From Calditerrivibrio sp. (lineage in GTDB: Bacteria; Chrysiogenota; Deferribacteres; Deferribacterales; Calditerrivibrionaceae), in assembly GCA_026415135.1 (NCBI GenBank), contig JAOAHS010000037.1:62001-126000 (forward strand): a DNA stretch of 64,000 nucleotides, given 5' to 3'. Positions 9,375 through 18,893 of this stretch are shown in pieces; position 1 is the stretch's first letter; each line of letters opens with the position of its first letter. The translations under genes were made by a program, and so were the position numbers. The notes below the pieces were generated by a model, which was given only the letters and a program-made list of their open reading frames with translations, was not told where the DNA came from and made no database searches.

Positions 9375-11655
9375 GCTTTACAAGATCAACCCGCAAATAT
9401 TCACCTTTAGCAAATATCGACTCTACCCCAATATAATTCTTAGGTAGAGCAACTACACCCTTTGGCATATATTTTTCGAATTCCACTCTAAACCTTTTCA
9501 TGATATCACCACATTTTACAGAAACATAATCCCCTTCGGATAAATTTAACCCTTTTGCATCCTCTGGATTAATCTCCAACAACGTATCACTATAAGCTTT
9601 CGATAAATCAGGGGACCAAGTGGTATAGGTACCTGAGTGGAATCTTAAGCTACTTTGATACAACTCAAAAGCACCTTCTCCTGACATTTTAAACCCACAG
9701 TCGTCTGTTCTATCGATTACGTATGGATATTTAACCAAACCACCATCAAAATCCACATCTCTATAAAGTTCAACATCTTTTTTGATAAGTTTCTGTAACT
9801 CTTCAATATCAGATGGAAGCACAACCCCCATACATCTTGAAACCTGGGAGAATACCTCTGCATCAGAAACAACCCCTTTATCAACAGCCTTTTGCAATCT
9901 CTGCACTCTACCTTCGAGGTTTGTGAAAGTTCCCTCTTTTTCAACAAAAGAAGAGACCGGTATATACACATTAGCCAATTTTGCTGTTTCAGTAAAATAG
10001 GGATCAGTAACCATTATAAAATCTGTTTTTGACAAGAAACCCAAAACTCTGTAATAATCAGGATTATGGACTATATTCTCCCCAACTATCACTAAAGCTT
10101 TTATCTTATTGTTACTCATTAGATCTTCGAGTTTTGGAACAACTGTTCTCTTTATACCGGGTAAAACACCCTCAGCACAACCCATATCCACAATCCCCTG
10201 AGAGTTATTTTTAAGCTTACAGGGGATAAGTTTTATCTTGGGTAGAGCTTTCTTTATCCTGCTAACCAAACTTACATCAACAACACTATAGGGATTGTAG
10301 ATCAGTACAGGTGCATTAGCAAAGATCAATTTTTGCGCTACAGAAGAACATCTATTCGATTCACCTTCTATAGCCTTAACAAAATCCTCCATGAGCTGAT
10401 AAAGCTCAGAGGGCTTACCAGTATAGAACTCTGACGCCACTCTTTTTAAAGCAGTATATTTTGGATAAAAGACCCTAAGACCACCCTCATTCTTCCTAGC
10501 AGTCATTCTTACGAAAAGACCTAATATCGGATTAGACTCTGTTAAATCGATATTCAATACCGTGATATCATCAGCAGATTCCACATCAGAATAAGTACCT
10601 TCTGGTAGACAATTTGCCGATTCTGATGAATATATATAGTTTGTACCTAAGACTTCTCTTGCAAATTTCTGCAATAGATATGCTTCTTCATTCGTGATCC
10701 TGGGCGAAACAATAAAAGCTATGGAATCTCCACCAAATTTATCCTTGATTTCCTTAAGTTTTTCCGAAGTTATCTTGTATGCCTCTTCATTCGATATATC
10801 TTTATAATCATCTCCTGACTTTATCTTAGCTACTTTTTCCCTCTTTACGCTATTAAAAGCCTCAAAACCGAATCTGCCTTTCACACACAACAAACCTTTA
10901 TTAACACCAAGTTCATACTTTTCCGTAATCCTAAATACCTCATTATCCTCACTATCCACCACGATAGAACAGCCACAAGAACAGAAACCACATATAGTTT
11001 CAGTTTTTTCAAGATTCCACGGTCTATTCTTAAACAAATATACCCTGTTGTTTAAAGATCCAACGGGACAAACACTCATACACTGACCGCAAAATTCACA
11101 GTTCCATGGTTGATTAAAAGCTGTCCCTATTATGGTATCTGTACCCCTGTTCTGGAAGCTAATAGCTTGAATATTCACAACCTCGTCACATATTCTTACA
11201 CATCTACCACACAAGACACATCTGTCTATATCCCTTTCTATAAATGGGTTAGTATGGTCAACTGGAGTGTCATTTGGCTTTGGATCAAACCTAACCTGGT
11301 TTACACCAAACTCATAGGTAAGATCCTGCAACATACACTCCCCCCCTTTATCACAAACAGGGCATTCAAGGGGATGGTTAATCAGAAGCAGTTCTATAAG
11401 TGTCTTTCTTATTTTGGCAAGCTTTTCACTGGTGGTAATAACCTCCATACCGTTTGCTACAGGTGTGGTACATGCAGTCATCAGCTTAGGATTGTTTTTG
11501 ACCTCCACTAAGCAGACTCTGCAAGCACCAAATGGCTTTAAAATCTTATCATGGCATAGCACCGGTATATGGACACCAGCTTTTTCTGCTGCATCAAGTA
11601 TTGTTGAATTTGGTTCTACTTGAACTTCTATTCCATCTATCTTTAACGTAACCAT
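9364..11655 (-). CDS. nuoG: NADH-quinone oxidoreductase subunit G
   Basis: 763 residues. The N-terminus carries a [2Fe-2S] domain (Cys in GACRVCLVEV and MTACTTPV), then the His/Cys cluster HPLECPVCDKGGEC, then two ferredoxin motifs (CVLCGRCVRICDE and CEFCGQCMSVCPVGSL). A further four-Cys motif CGFCSCGC opens the molybdopterin-oxidoreductase-like domain. The protein relays electrons from NuoF to NuoI. I favour the ATG at 11655, because the GGGG element is seven bases from it and only one base from the ATG at 11661. It overlaps the TPR gene. Confidence 0.95.
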   Translation of the reverse strand: MVTLKIDGIEVQVEPNSTILDAAEKAGVHIPVLCHDKILKPFGACRVCLVEVKNNPKLMTACTTPVANGMEVITTSEKLAKIRKTLIELLLINHPLECPVCDKGGECMLQDLTYEFGVNQVRFDPKPNDTPVDHTNPFIERDIDRCVLCGRCVRICDEVVNIQAISFQNRGTDTIIGTAFNQPWNCEFCGQCMSVCPVGSLNNRVYLFKNRPWNLEKTETICGFCSCGCSIVVDSEDNEVFRITEKYELGVNKGLLCVKGRFGFEAFNSVKREKVAKIKSGDDYKDISNEEAYKITSEKLKEIKDKFGGDSIAFIVSPRITNEEAYLLQKFAREVLGTNYIYSSESANCLPEGTYSDVESADDITVLNIDLTESNPILGLFVRMTARKNEGGLRVFYPKYTALKRVASEFYTGKPSELYQLMEDFVKAIEGESNRCSSVAQKLIFANAPVLIYNPYSVVDVSLVSRIKKALPKIKLIPCKLKNNSQGIVDMGCAEGVLPGIKRTVVPKLEDLMSNNKIKALVIVGENIVHNPDYYRVLGFLSKTDFIMVTDPYFTETAKLANVYIPVSSFVEKEGTFTNLEGRVQRLQKAVDKGVVSDAEVFSQVSRCMGVVLPSDIEELQKLIKKDVELYRDVDFDGGLVKYPYVIDRTDDCGFKMSGEGAFELYQSSLRFHSGTYTTWSPDLSKAYSDTLLEINPEDAKGLNLSEGDYVSVKCGDIMKRFRVEFEKYMPKGVVALPKNYIGVESIFAKGEYLRVDLVKHEG

Positions 11656-11670
11656 ATTCATTCCCCTTCG

Positions 11671-13461
11671 TTAATCTATTGCGTTAAATGGGCAGTTGAC
11701 GATACATTCCCTGCACTTAACACACTTAGATCTATCAATATATGCAACCTTCCCTTTTTCCCATGTAATAGCATTGACTGGACACACTTTAAAACAGATC
11801 CCGCACTTTTTACATCTCACATCATCCACAATAAACTCTATAAGTGGAGCACATTCCCTCGCCGGACACTTCTTTTGTTTGATATGTATCTCATACTCCT
11901 CTCTAAAATATTTTATTGTTGTAAGTACAGGATTAGGAGCAGTCTGGCCAAGACCGCAAAGCGATGCAGTTTTAATATCATTTGCTAAATCTATCAGATT
12001 CTCTATATCACCTTCTCTACCCTGCCCACTTGTAATTCTATCGAGGATATCAAGCATCGTTTTAGTACCTATTCTGCATGGTATACACTTACCACAAGAC
12101 TCCCTCTGGGTAAACGTTAGGAAGAATTGAGCAACATTCACCATACAGTTGGTTTCATCCATAACAACCACACCACCAGAACCCATCATAGCTCCAGCAG
12201 CAATAAGGGAATCGTAGTCAATAGGGGTATCAAGCAACGATTCTGGTAGACAGCCACCAGATGGTCCACCCAACTGTACAGCTTTAAATTTTCTTTTCTT
12301 AGGTATACCACCACCCACATCATATATGAGCTGCCTTACAGTTATACCCATAGGAACTTCAACAAGCCCAGTGGACTTTACTTTACCACTAAGGGCAAAT
12401 ATCTTTGTACCTTTGGACTTCTCAGTACCCATGGATGCATAAAAATCTGCACCATCAAGAATTATCAATGGAAGATTTGCAAATGTTTCGACATTATTAA
12501 CATTTGTAGGCTTGCCCCACAAACCCCTAACAGCAGGAAATGGTGGTCTAGGCCTTGGCATCCCCCTTTCCCCTTCAATGGATGCTATAAGAGCAGTTTC
12601 TTCACCACAGACAAAGGCACCAGCACCCTCTTTGAGGTGGAGATGAAACTCAAAGTCCTTACCTAATATATTTTTACCTAAAAAACCTCTTTCCTCCGCA
12701 ACTTTTAAAGCTTTTTTAACCCTTTTAATGGCCAAAGGATACTCAGCTCTACAGTAGATATAACCCTCTTTACAACCGATCGCATAGGCTGCAATGAGCA
12801 TACCTTCTATAACCACATGGGGATTACCTTCTATTATACTTCTATCCATGAAGGCACCAGGGTCACCCTCATCGGCATTACATATGAGGTATTTAAGTTC
12901 CCCCTTAGACGCCCTACAAAACTCCCATTTGAGACCAGTCGGGAAACCTCCACCACCTCTGCCCCTTAGACCTGACTTTTTAACTTCTGCTATCACCTGC
13001 TCAGGTGTCATCTCATTTAATACCTTTTTGATGGCTTCATACCCACCCATAGATAGATAATCATCTATATCTTCAGGATCCACCTTACCACAGTCTTTCA
13101 AAACATATCTCTTCTGGAATTTATAAAAATCGTAATAATCTTTCTTAGCTGCCCACTTATCCACTATATGTCCATTTATAATATGCTCCTGGACTATGGC
13201 AGGTACCATTTCAGCAGTTACATGTTCATAGGTTACCGGTTCAGCACCAGGAATATGTATATCCACCAAAACATCCCTAGCACACAACCCCCTACAGCCT
13301 GTAGCTTTGACCTTACAATTTCTCTCTTTTAAAACCGCCTGAATACCCTCTTTTTCAAACTCCGCAGCAAAGGCATCCATTACCTCGTAGCCACCAGAGG
13401 CAACACCTGCTGTACCCATACACACATGGACTTCTATAATATTAGAACCAACACTCATCAT
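11671..13461 (-). CDS. nuoF: NADH-quinone oxidoreductase subunit F, extended with thioredoxin-like and ferredoxin domains
   Basis: 596 residues, longer than the 420-450 of a minimal NuoF. Residues 1-110 form a thioredoxin-like [2Fe-2S]-type domain. The core holds the NADH/FMN site (GLRGRGGGGFPTGLKW, NADEGDPGAFMDR, GAGAFVCGEETALI) and the N3 cluster ligands (ESCGKCIPCR plus a later CGLG). The C-terminal 60 residues add a 2x[4Fe-4S] ferredoxin (CKKCGICFKVCP, CVKCRECIVNCP). This architecture resembles NADH-linked hydrogenase and anaerobe-type NuoF. In the first domain Cys14 is followed by Gly19 where a Cys is expected; Cys56 and Cys60 are present. It is in line with nuoE and nuoG. Confidence 0.94.
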   Translation of the reverse strand: MMSVGSNIIEVHVCMGTAGVASGGYEVMDAFAAEFEKEGIQAVLKERNCKVKATGCRGLCARDVLVDIHIPGAEPVTYEHVTAEMVPAIVQEHIINGHIVDKWAAKKDYYDFYKFQKRYVLKDCGKVDPEDIDDYLSMGGYEAIKKVLNEMTPEQVIAEVKKSGLRGRGGGGFPTGLKWEFCRASKGELKYLICNADEGDPGAFMDRSIIEGNPHVVIEGMLIAAYAIGCKEGYIYCRAEYPLAIKRVKKALKVAEERGFLGKNILGKDFEFHLHLKEGAGAFVCGEETALIASIEGERGMPRPRPPFPAVRGLWGKPTNVNNVETFANLPLIILDGADFYASMGTEKSKGTKIFALSGKVKSTGLVEVPMGITVRQLIYDVGGGIPKKRKFKAVQLGGPSGGCLPESLLDTPIDYDSLIAAGAMMGSGGVVVMDETNCMVNVAQFFLTFTQRESCGKCIPCRIGTKTMLDILDRITSGQGREGDIENLIDLANDIKTASLCGLGQTAPNPVLTTIKYFREEYEIHIKQKKCPARECAPLIEFIVDDVRCKKCGICFKVCPVNAITWEKGKVAYIDRSKCVKCRECIVNCPFNAID

Positions 13462-13468
13462 TTACCCC

Positions 13469-13960
13469 CTAATCCTGTTTTTGAGCATATTCCCTAAATA
13501 TGCTCCTTGACTGTTCCGGGGTCAAGTTTCCATAGGTTTTATCATTTATCATTATAACCGGAGCCATACCACAGGCACCAATACATGATACCTCTTCTAA
13601 GGTAAACTTGATATCAGGTGTAGTCTCACCATTTTTGATACCAAACTCCTCATAGACAACTTCTGAAATCCTACCAGATCCCTTAACGTGACAAGCAGTA
13701 CCACGACAAACTCTGATCACGTATTTACCCCTCGGAGTCGTATAAAACTGCGCATAAAATGTCAAAACACCATATAACGTATGGGGGGACATATTGAGAT
13801 TTTCGCCAATCCTTTCGATCATCTCCTTAGACAAATAACCATAGTGCTCCTGCACTTGCTGAAGAACAGGAATCGTTGCCCCTTTCTTCCCTTTATATTT
13901 TTCACATATATGATCTAACTCTGTAAAATCCAACTCTTTATCAATAGCAACTGCTTCCAT
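13469..13960 (-). CDS. nuoE: NADH-quinone oxidoreductase subunit E
   Basis: 163 residues with the thioredoxin-like fold that binds cluster N1a. All four [2Fe-2S] ligands are visible as CRGTAC and CIGAC. The N-terminal helical part carries IPVLQQVQEHYGYLS, typical of the family. Length is normal. It sits 10 bases after nuoD and 7 bases before nuoF. Confidence 0.96.
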   Translation of the reverse strand: MEAVAIDKELDFTELDHICEKYKGKKGATIPVLQQVQEHYGYLSKEMIERIGENLNMSPHTLYGVLTFYAQFYTTPRGKYVIRVCRGTACHVKGSGRISEVVYEEFGIKNGETTPDIKFTLEEVSCIGACGMAPVIMINDKTYGNLTPEQSRSIFREYAQKQD

Positions 13961-13970
13961 CGCCTTCCCC

Positions 13971-15164
13971 TTATCTGTCTATTTCGCCAAGGACTATATC
14001 TATGCTACCTATAATACCAACAAGGTCAGCAACCATATGCCCTTTGGCCATAGCTTCTATTGCCCCCAAATTCACAAAGGAAGGAGCCCTAATCTTCAAT
14101 CTGTATGGCTTTGTATCACCATCACTAACAATATAAAATCCTAATTCACCTTTAGGAGCCTCTACACACGCATAAGCCTCACCCTTAGGTGTAGTGAAGC
14201 CTTTGGTAATTATGTAGAACCTACGTATCAAGGCTTCCATCTTTTCATACACATCCTGATGGGACGGAATCTCCAATCTTGGATCATCTGTCATCACTGG
14301 ACCTTCTGGAATCTGATCGAGAGCCTGTTTTAATATTTTATTGGCTTCCCTCATCTCCTTTATTCTAACAAGGTATCTGGCGTAGATATCACAACCATCC
14401 TGCACAGCGACCTCAAACTTGAATCTACTATAAATACCATAAGGTTCATCTCTTCTTAGATCAAAATCTATACCTGAACCCCTCATAATTGGACCACTTA
14501 CTCCATAATCAAGGGCATCTTCTTTGGACAACTTACCCACCCCAACAGTCCTGGCTAACCAGATTCTATTTTTAGTAAGCAACCCCTCATAGGTATCAAC
14601 CCTTTCATCAAATACTTCAACAAACTCCCTCAATTTTTCAAAAAACAAAGGCGGAACATCTTCTCTAATACCACCCACCCTTATCCAGGACGATGTCATC
14701 CTCTGACCTGTGGCAATTTCAAACATATCAAGGATAAGTTCCCTCTCCCTGAAGGCATAAAGGAAAACTGTCATGGCACCTATATCTAATGCATGGGTAG
14801 CAACCCAAACAAGGTGACTTGCAATCCTTGCTAGCTCTGCAAAAATAACCCTTAGATACTCAGCCCTCTCAGGGATCTTAACATCAAAAAATTTTTCCAC
14901 AGCCAAACAGAAAGCCAAATTATTAGAAAGTGGCGAAAGATAATCCAATCTATCTGTAAGCGGTATAAACTGATGATATGTTCTATGCTCAGCCAACTTT
15001 TCCACACCCCTGTGCAAAAAACCCACATCAGGGCGAACACCAACAATGGTTTCCCCATCAAGATCCACAACAAGCCTCAAAACACCATGGGTACTTGGGT
15101 GCTGAGGCCCCATATTGACCGTTATAATTTCACTAAGGTTGTCTTTTTCACTGATTACGCTCAT
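13971..15164 (-). CDS. nuoD: NADH-quinone oxidoreductase subunit D
   Basis: 397 residues. The N-terminus has NMGPQHPSTHGVLRL, whose His and Tyr line the quinone site, followed by YLSPLSNNLAF and RGSGIDFDLRRDEPY. The C-terminus ends in VLGEIDR, as in most NuoD proteins. It is separate from NuoC, unlike the fused nuoCD of enterobacteria. GGGGTGG precedes the ATG. Confidence 0.97.
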   Translation of the reverse strand: MSVISEKDNLSEIITVNMGPQHPSTHGVLRLVVDLDGETIVGVRPDVGFLHRGVEKLAEHRTYHQFIPLTDRLDYLSPLSNNLAFCLAVEKFFDVKIPERAEYLRVIFAELARIASHLVWVATHALDIGAMTVFLYAFRERELILDMFEIATGQRMTSSWIRVGGIREDVPPLFFEKLREFVEVFDERVDTYEGLLTKNRIWLARTVGVGKLSKEDALDYGVSGPIMRGSGIDFDLRRDEPYGIYSRFKFEVAVQDGCDIYARYLVRIKEMREANKILKQALDQIPEGPVMTDDPRLEIPSHQDVYEKMEALIRRFYIITKGFTTPKGEAYACVEAPKGELGFYIVSDGDTKPYRLKIRAPSFVNLGAIEAMAKGHMVADLVGIIGSIDIVLGEIDR

Positions 15165-15176
15165 CTGCCACCCCTA

Positions 15177-15671
15177 CTATCTGCTAAACTTAAGACCTAA
15201 GCCTTGTTCATCGGCATTATTAAACCACTTTCTACCCTTGAGCGGGTAATCCTTTCTAAGTGGATGCCCATCAAAGAAATCAGGAAGCAGAATCCTTCTT
15301 AGATCAGGATGCCCCTCAAAAAAAACTCCCACAAGATCATACTGCTCCCTTTCAAGGAAATTAGCCCCTTTCCATATATCCACAACAGTAAATGTCCTAT
15401 CATTTTCTATTGAGTACTTCACAAAAACCCTAAGCTTTTTATCTATATTAAAAAGGTTATATACAAGATCAAATTTCTCTTTCCTCTTAGGCCAATGTGT
15501 TGCAACAATATCCACAAGATAAGTAAATCCAAACTCAACCTTAAGAGACTTCAACAGCTCTTTGGCAACAGATCTATCAACAACAATATTTTTATTACCA
15601 AATTTCTCAAAGCAATTTATTTTACCCGGAAACTTTTCATTAAGCTTTGCAACAAGATCAGCAAATGTCAT
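15177..15671 (-). CDS. nuoC: NADH-quinone oxidoreductase subunit C
   Basis: 164 residues, the 30-kDa-type subunit of the peripheral arm. The signature EREQYDLVGVFFEGHPDLRR and the following LLPDFFDGHPLRKDYPL are clear. I start at the ATG at 15671, which has GAGG six bases upstream. A GTG four codons earlier overlaps the nuoB stop and lacks a site. The gap to nuoB is then 8 bases. Confidence 0.95.
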   Translation of the reverse strand: MTFADLVAKLNEKFPGKINCFEKFGNKNIVVDRSVAKELLKSLKVEFGFTYLVDIVATHWPKRKEKFDLVYNLFNIDKKLRVFVKYSIENDRTFTVVDIWKGANFLEREQYDLVGVFFEGHPDLRRILLPDFFDGHPLRKDYPLKGRKWFNNADEQGLGLKFSR

Positions 15672-15679
15672 AATCCACC

Positions 15680-16156
15680 TCACTTCCTCAATATTTTATC
15701 GCCCTTAATCTTCTCCTGAAGGGCGACAATCGCATCCAACAACGCTTCTGGCCTTGGAGGACATCCGGGTATATAAAAATCCACTGGAACTATCTCATCA
15801 ACACCCTGTACCGTGGAATATGTATTAAAAATCCCACCACTTGTGGCACAACTACCCATAGCAATCACCCACTTCGGCTCCGGCATCTGATCATAAACCT
15901 TTCTAACCACAGGAGCCATCTTTCTAGTCACAGTACCTGCAACTATCATAAGATCAGCTTGCCTTGGAGTAGCCCTAAATATAATACCAAGCCTGTCAAG
16001 GTCATACTTAGATGCACCTGCGGCCATCATCTCAATAGCACAACAAGCAAGACCAAAGGTAACCGGCCAAAGGGATGAACGCCTTGCCCAGTTTATAACA
16101 CCATCAATGGTAGTAGTAATAATATTGTCTGAGAACCTATGCTCCATCAAGCCCAT
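15680..16156 (-). CDS. nuoB: NADH-quinone oxidoreductase subunit B
   Basis: 158 residues from the chosen start. It binds cluster N2, the direct donor to quinone. The tandem Cys in [10 protein letters not shown], the Cys in GSCATSGG and GCPPRPEAL supply the ligands. AGGAG lies seven bases before the ATG at 16156; the in-frame ATG at 16177 has no such site. The start overlaps the end of nuoA by 10 bases. Confidence 0.96.
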   Translation of the reverse strand: MGLMEHRFSDNIITTTIDGVINWARRSSLWPVTFGLACCAIEMMAAGASKYDLDRLGIIFRATPRQADLMIVAGTVTRKMAPVVRKVYDQMPEPKWVIAMGSCATSGGIFNTYSTVQGVDEIVPVDFYIPGCPPRPEALLDAIVALQEKIKGDKILRK

Positions 16157-16500
16157 TCTAACGCTCCTTTTTTCCATGCATAAAAATAGCCAAATACTAA
16201 AATTATGATGAAAATAATCATTTCAATAAGCCCAAATAACCCGAGAACATCAAAGGCAACTGCCCACGGAAACAGGAAAACAGTTTCCACATCGAATATA
16301 ACAAACAACATCGCTATAACATAAAACCTTACATTATACCTTTGCCTCGCATCGCTAAACTCTGGCATACCACATTCATAAACACTCAATTTAACTTTTT
16401 CTGGCTTTTTAGGTCTTATAAGGAATCCCACCGATATACTGATTATTCCTATAAGCGCTGCTATTACTAACATTACAACAATTGGTAAATATCCGCTCAT
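16147..16500 (-). CDS. nuoA: NADH-quinone oxidoreductase subunit A
   Basis: 117 residues and three membrane helices, first gene of the complex I operon. The family segments [20 protein letters not shown] and [16 protein letters not shown] are present; the Cys-bearing loop reports on the active/resting transition in other species. AGAGGTGAT precedes the ATG. The nuo promoter is 36 bases upstream. Confidence 0.96.
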   Translation of the reverse strand: MSGYLPIVVMLVIAALIGIISISVGFLIRPKKPEKVKLSVYECGMPEFSDARQRYNVRFYVIAMLFVIFDVETVFLFPWAVAFDVLGLFGLIEMIIFIIILVFGYFYAWKKGALEWA

Positions 16501-16535
16501 ATCATCACCTCTGTATTTTGTATACAGTATTCATC

Positions 16536-16564
16536 TATTTAACACATGAATTTAAAACTGTCAA
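16536..16564 (-). promoter_or_regulatory. Sigma-70-type promoter of the nuo operon
   Basis: On the minus strand TTGACA (16564-16559) is followed after exactly 17 bases by TAAATA (16541-16536), giving a predicted start near 16529 and a 5' leader of about 30 bases before nuoA. A CTGTAT-N5-ATACAG inverted repeat (16511-16527) lies right at or after the predicted start and could be an operator. Confidence 0.7.
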
Positions 16565-16666
16565 CAATAAACATCGTTTTAATAGAATGTATCAAAAAGA
16601 CTTAAGCCATATGAGTTAGACCTTAAATTGTTGCTATTGACTTTTTCTATAAATATTAACAGAATT

Positions 16667-17629
16667 TTAAATTCTTACAGCCTCAATCGGATTTAAATAA
16701 TCCCTTCCAGAATCAAAACCGTATTTTAATAAAAGAGACATCATATCAAGGGGTAAATCACTTTTATAAAAGACATCTTTTTCAAGATAGGGATCAAAAA
16801 ACTTTAAATAGTAAGAGTGGAGTGCCTGTCTTTCAATGCCATATTTCATTACTTTACTGCCCCCATATACACTATCACCTATTATAGGGTAGCCTAAATG
16901 AGAAAGATGCACTCTAATTTGATGGGTTCTACCTGTATAGATTCGAATAGCAGCTAAAAAAATCTCTTTAAACCTTTTTAACACATAAACTTCTGAAACA
17001 GCAAGTTTTCCGTTTTTATCGACTACTGCCATCCTTTTTCTGTCAGAAGGGGACCTGCCTATAAAGTTTTCCACCCTAATATAATCCTTCTTAGGTTTAC
17101 CTAAACAGATCGCCAGATAAACCTTTACTATCTCCCTTTGCTGAAAGATTTCGGATAATCTTTGCCTTACATCTCTATTTTTAGCAACCAAAATAAGACC
17201 AGAAGTATCTTTATCAAGTCTATGAACAATGCCAGGTCTCAAAACTTCATCATCCTTTATCTCAAATCTTGCCAATATACCATTCACCAAAGTATCTGTG
17301 GTATTACCAGGAGCAGGATGCACAACAACACCAGCTGGCTTATCAACAACCGCATACCATTTGCTGTCATAAACAATTGAAAAGTCTATCTCTTTTGGCG
17401 TAAGATCGATGGACTCGTCGGGGATAGAAACAGATATAACATCACTTGTTTTAACACTATATGAAGCCTTACAAACCTTCCCATTAACAGTAACAAGGCC
17501 ATCGGCTATTAGGTTTTTAAAATATGATCTCGACCTACCCAAACGCTCAAACAAAAACAGATCCAGTCTTTTACCATAGATATCAGCGACAATCTCTATT
17601 TTTTCTAAGATCCTAACCCTGTCTTCCAC
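16667..17629 (-). CDS. rluD: RluA/RluD-family pseudouridine synthase
   Basis: 320 residues. An S4 RNA-binding domain (about residues 15-80, RLDLFLFERLGRSRSYFKNL) precedes the catalytic domain with the motif HRLDKDTSGL, whose Asp is the nucleophile. TGRTHQIRVHLSHLGYPIIGD follows, as expected for the RluD branch, which modifies helix 69 of 23S rRNA. The rluD symbol rests on family resemblance; paralogues RluA and RluC are alternatives. The start is GTG, 5 bases after the DUF1015 gene. Confidence 0.88.
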   Translation of the reverse strand: MEDRVRILEKIEIVADIYGKRLDLFLFERLGRSRSYFKNLIADGLVTVNGKVCKASYSVKTSDVISVSIPDESIDLTPKEIDFSIVYDSKWYAVVDKPAGVVVHPAPGNTTDTLVNGILARFEIKDDEVLRPGIVHRLDKDTSGLILVAKNRDVRQRLSEIFQQREIVKVYLAICLGKPKKDYIRVENFIGRSPSDRKRMAVVDKNGKLAVSEVYVLKRFKEIFLAAIRIYTGRTHQIRVHLSHLGYPIIGDSVYGGSKVMKYGIERQALHSYYLKFFDPYLEKDVFYKSDLPLDMMSLLLKYGFDSGRDYLNPIEAVRI

Positions 17630-17634
17630 GTCTC

Positions 17635-18882
17635 TTAAAGATCGTTTATTACAAGTCCAGTCTGCAGCTTAGGATAGAAATATGTGGATTTTTGGGGCAT
17701 AACTAAGCCGCTCTCAGATACCTCCCTAACAACTTCGATATCTATGCCATTTAACATAAATGCAATTCTATTGCCACTTGCTAATAATTCCCTTATCTCC
17801 TCCTCAGTCTGAACAAAACAAATCCCCTGTTTTTTTAGCAGTTTTTCATCGGTAAACTCCAAAAGAGGTTTTAGAACCGACTCTTGTAATATGTACGGAT
17901 CAATCCTTCTAAAAACTGGATCATACCTATCTAAAACTGAATCTTTTACCCTCAAACCAAAATAAGAGTCCCTGGTGACAAGAAGCATTCTTATCTCCCC
18001 TGGTACATCCATAAATCTCCACTTTTTATCTTCTGTTAACTCTGTAATACTAAACTCCTCTTCAAGTCTACCCATAAACTCAGAATAATTGAAACCTTCT
18101 GGGAGATCTACAACTCTATGAGTGGGGAATATCTTTAACCCTTCATCATAAAAGTTGACAAACATCATCATTACATACTCATACCCTTCCTCTCCCTTAC
18201 CAGTAGGGTTTTTCTCCCTCATATAGTTTCTAAAGTTAATAGCGGTTTCATACCTATGATGACCGTCAGCTATGTAGACAGCTTTATCTTTCATAAAATT
18301 TATAATCTTTTCTATGCTTTCTGGATCATCTACCACCCATATACTGTTTTTAACTCCATACACGTCCACAGCTGAAGCAGATGCCATATTCTTTTTTGCT
18401 AAAGAAAATATCCTTTCCAGTTTATTTTCACTATCTAAGTACAATCCAAATATCTGACTTAGATTGGCATTTGTAGCTTTCATTAATTCAAACCTATCCT
18501 GCTTAGGTCCTGGCAAGGTCTTTTCATGGGGAAAAACGCTACCTTTTCCAAGTTCCTCAATCTTTAAAAGTCCAATAAAACCTGTTCTAACGTAGTTTTT
18601 TCCACCATACTCATATTCCTGTTCATAGACATAAAAAGCTGGACTTGGATCTTTGATCAAAATTTTATCCTCTCTCCATTTTCGATAAAGCTCCCCCGCA
18701 ATTCTATAGCGGTTATCCCCACCTACAGGCAAGTCTATCTGGACTATATTATATGGTGATTTCCCTATGAGTGTTTCTCGCATCCCCTCATCGATAACAT
18801 CATAAGGAGGGGCTATAACCTGCTTTAATAGAGTTTTTTCAAGATTATATCTAATACCTTTAAAAGGTTTTACACATACCAT
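17635..18882 (-). CDS. DUF1015-family protein
   Basis: 415 residues of the conserved but functionally uncharacterised DUF1015 family. Recognised from the N-terminal PFKGIRYN and APPYDVIDEG, the central FPHEKTLPGPKQDR and YIADGHHRYETAI. The histidine-rich ADGHHRYE segment looks like a catalytic or metal site but no reaction is known to me. I start at the ATG at 18882 because GGAGG lies five bases upstream; an upstream GTG overlaps the tyrS stop. Cotranscribed with tyrS. Confidence 0.85.
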   Translation of the reverse strand: MVCVKPFKGIRYNLEKTLLKQVIAPPYDVIDEGMRETLIGKSPYNIVQIDLPVGGDNRYRIAGELYRKWREDKILIKDPSPAFYVYEQEYEYGGKNYVRTGFIGLLKIEELGKGSVFPHEKTLPGPKQDRFELMKATNANLSQIFGLYLDSENKLERIFSLAKKNMASASAVDVYGVKNSIWVVDDPESIEKIINFMKDKAVYIADGHHRYETAINFRNYMREKNPTGKGEEGYEYVMMMFVNFYDEGLKIFPTHRVVDLPEGFNYSEFMGRLEEEFSITELTEDKKWRFMDVPGEIRMLLVTRDSYFGLRVKDSVLDRYDPVFRRIDPYILQESVLKPLLEFTDEKLLKKQGICFVQTEEEIRELLASGNRIAFMLNGIDIEVVREVSESGLVMPQKSTYFYPKLQTGLVINDL

Positions 18883-18893
18883 GACATCCTCCA

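Noticed and set aside
16661-16675. Terminator behind rluD
   Set aside because: AGAATTT-T-AAATTCT is a palindrome with no usable loop and no T-run, and it overlaps the rluD stop codon.
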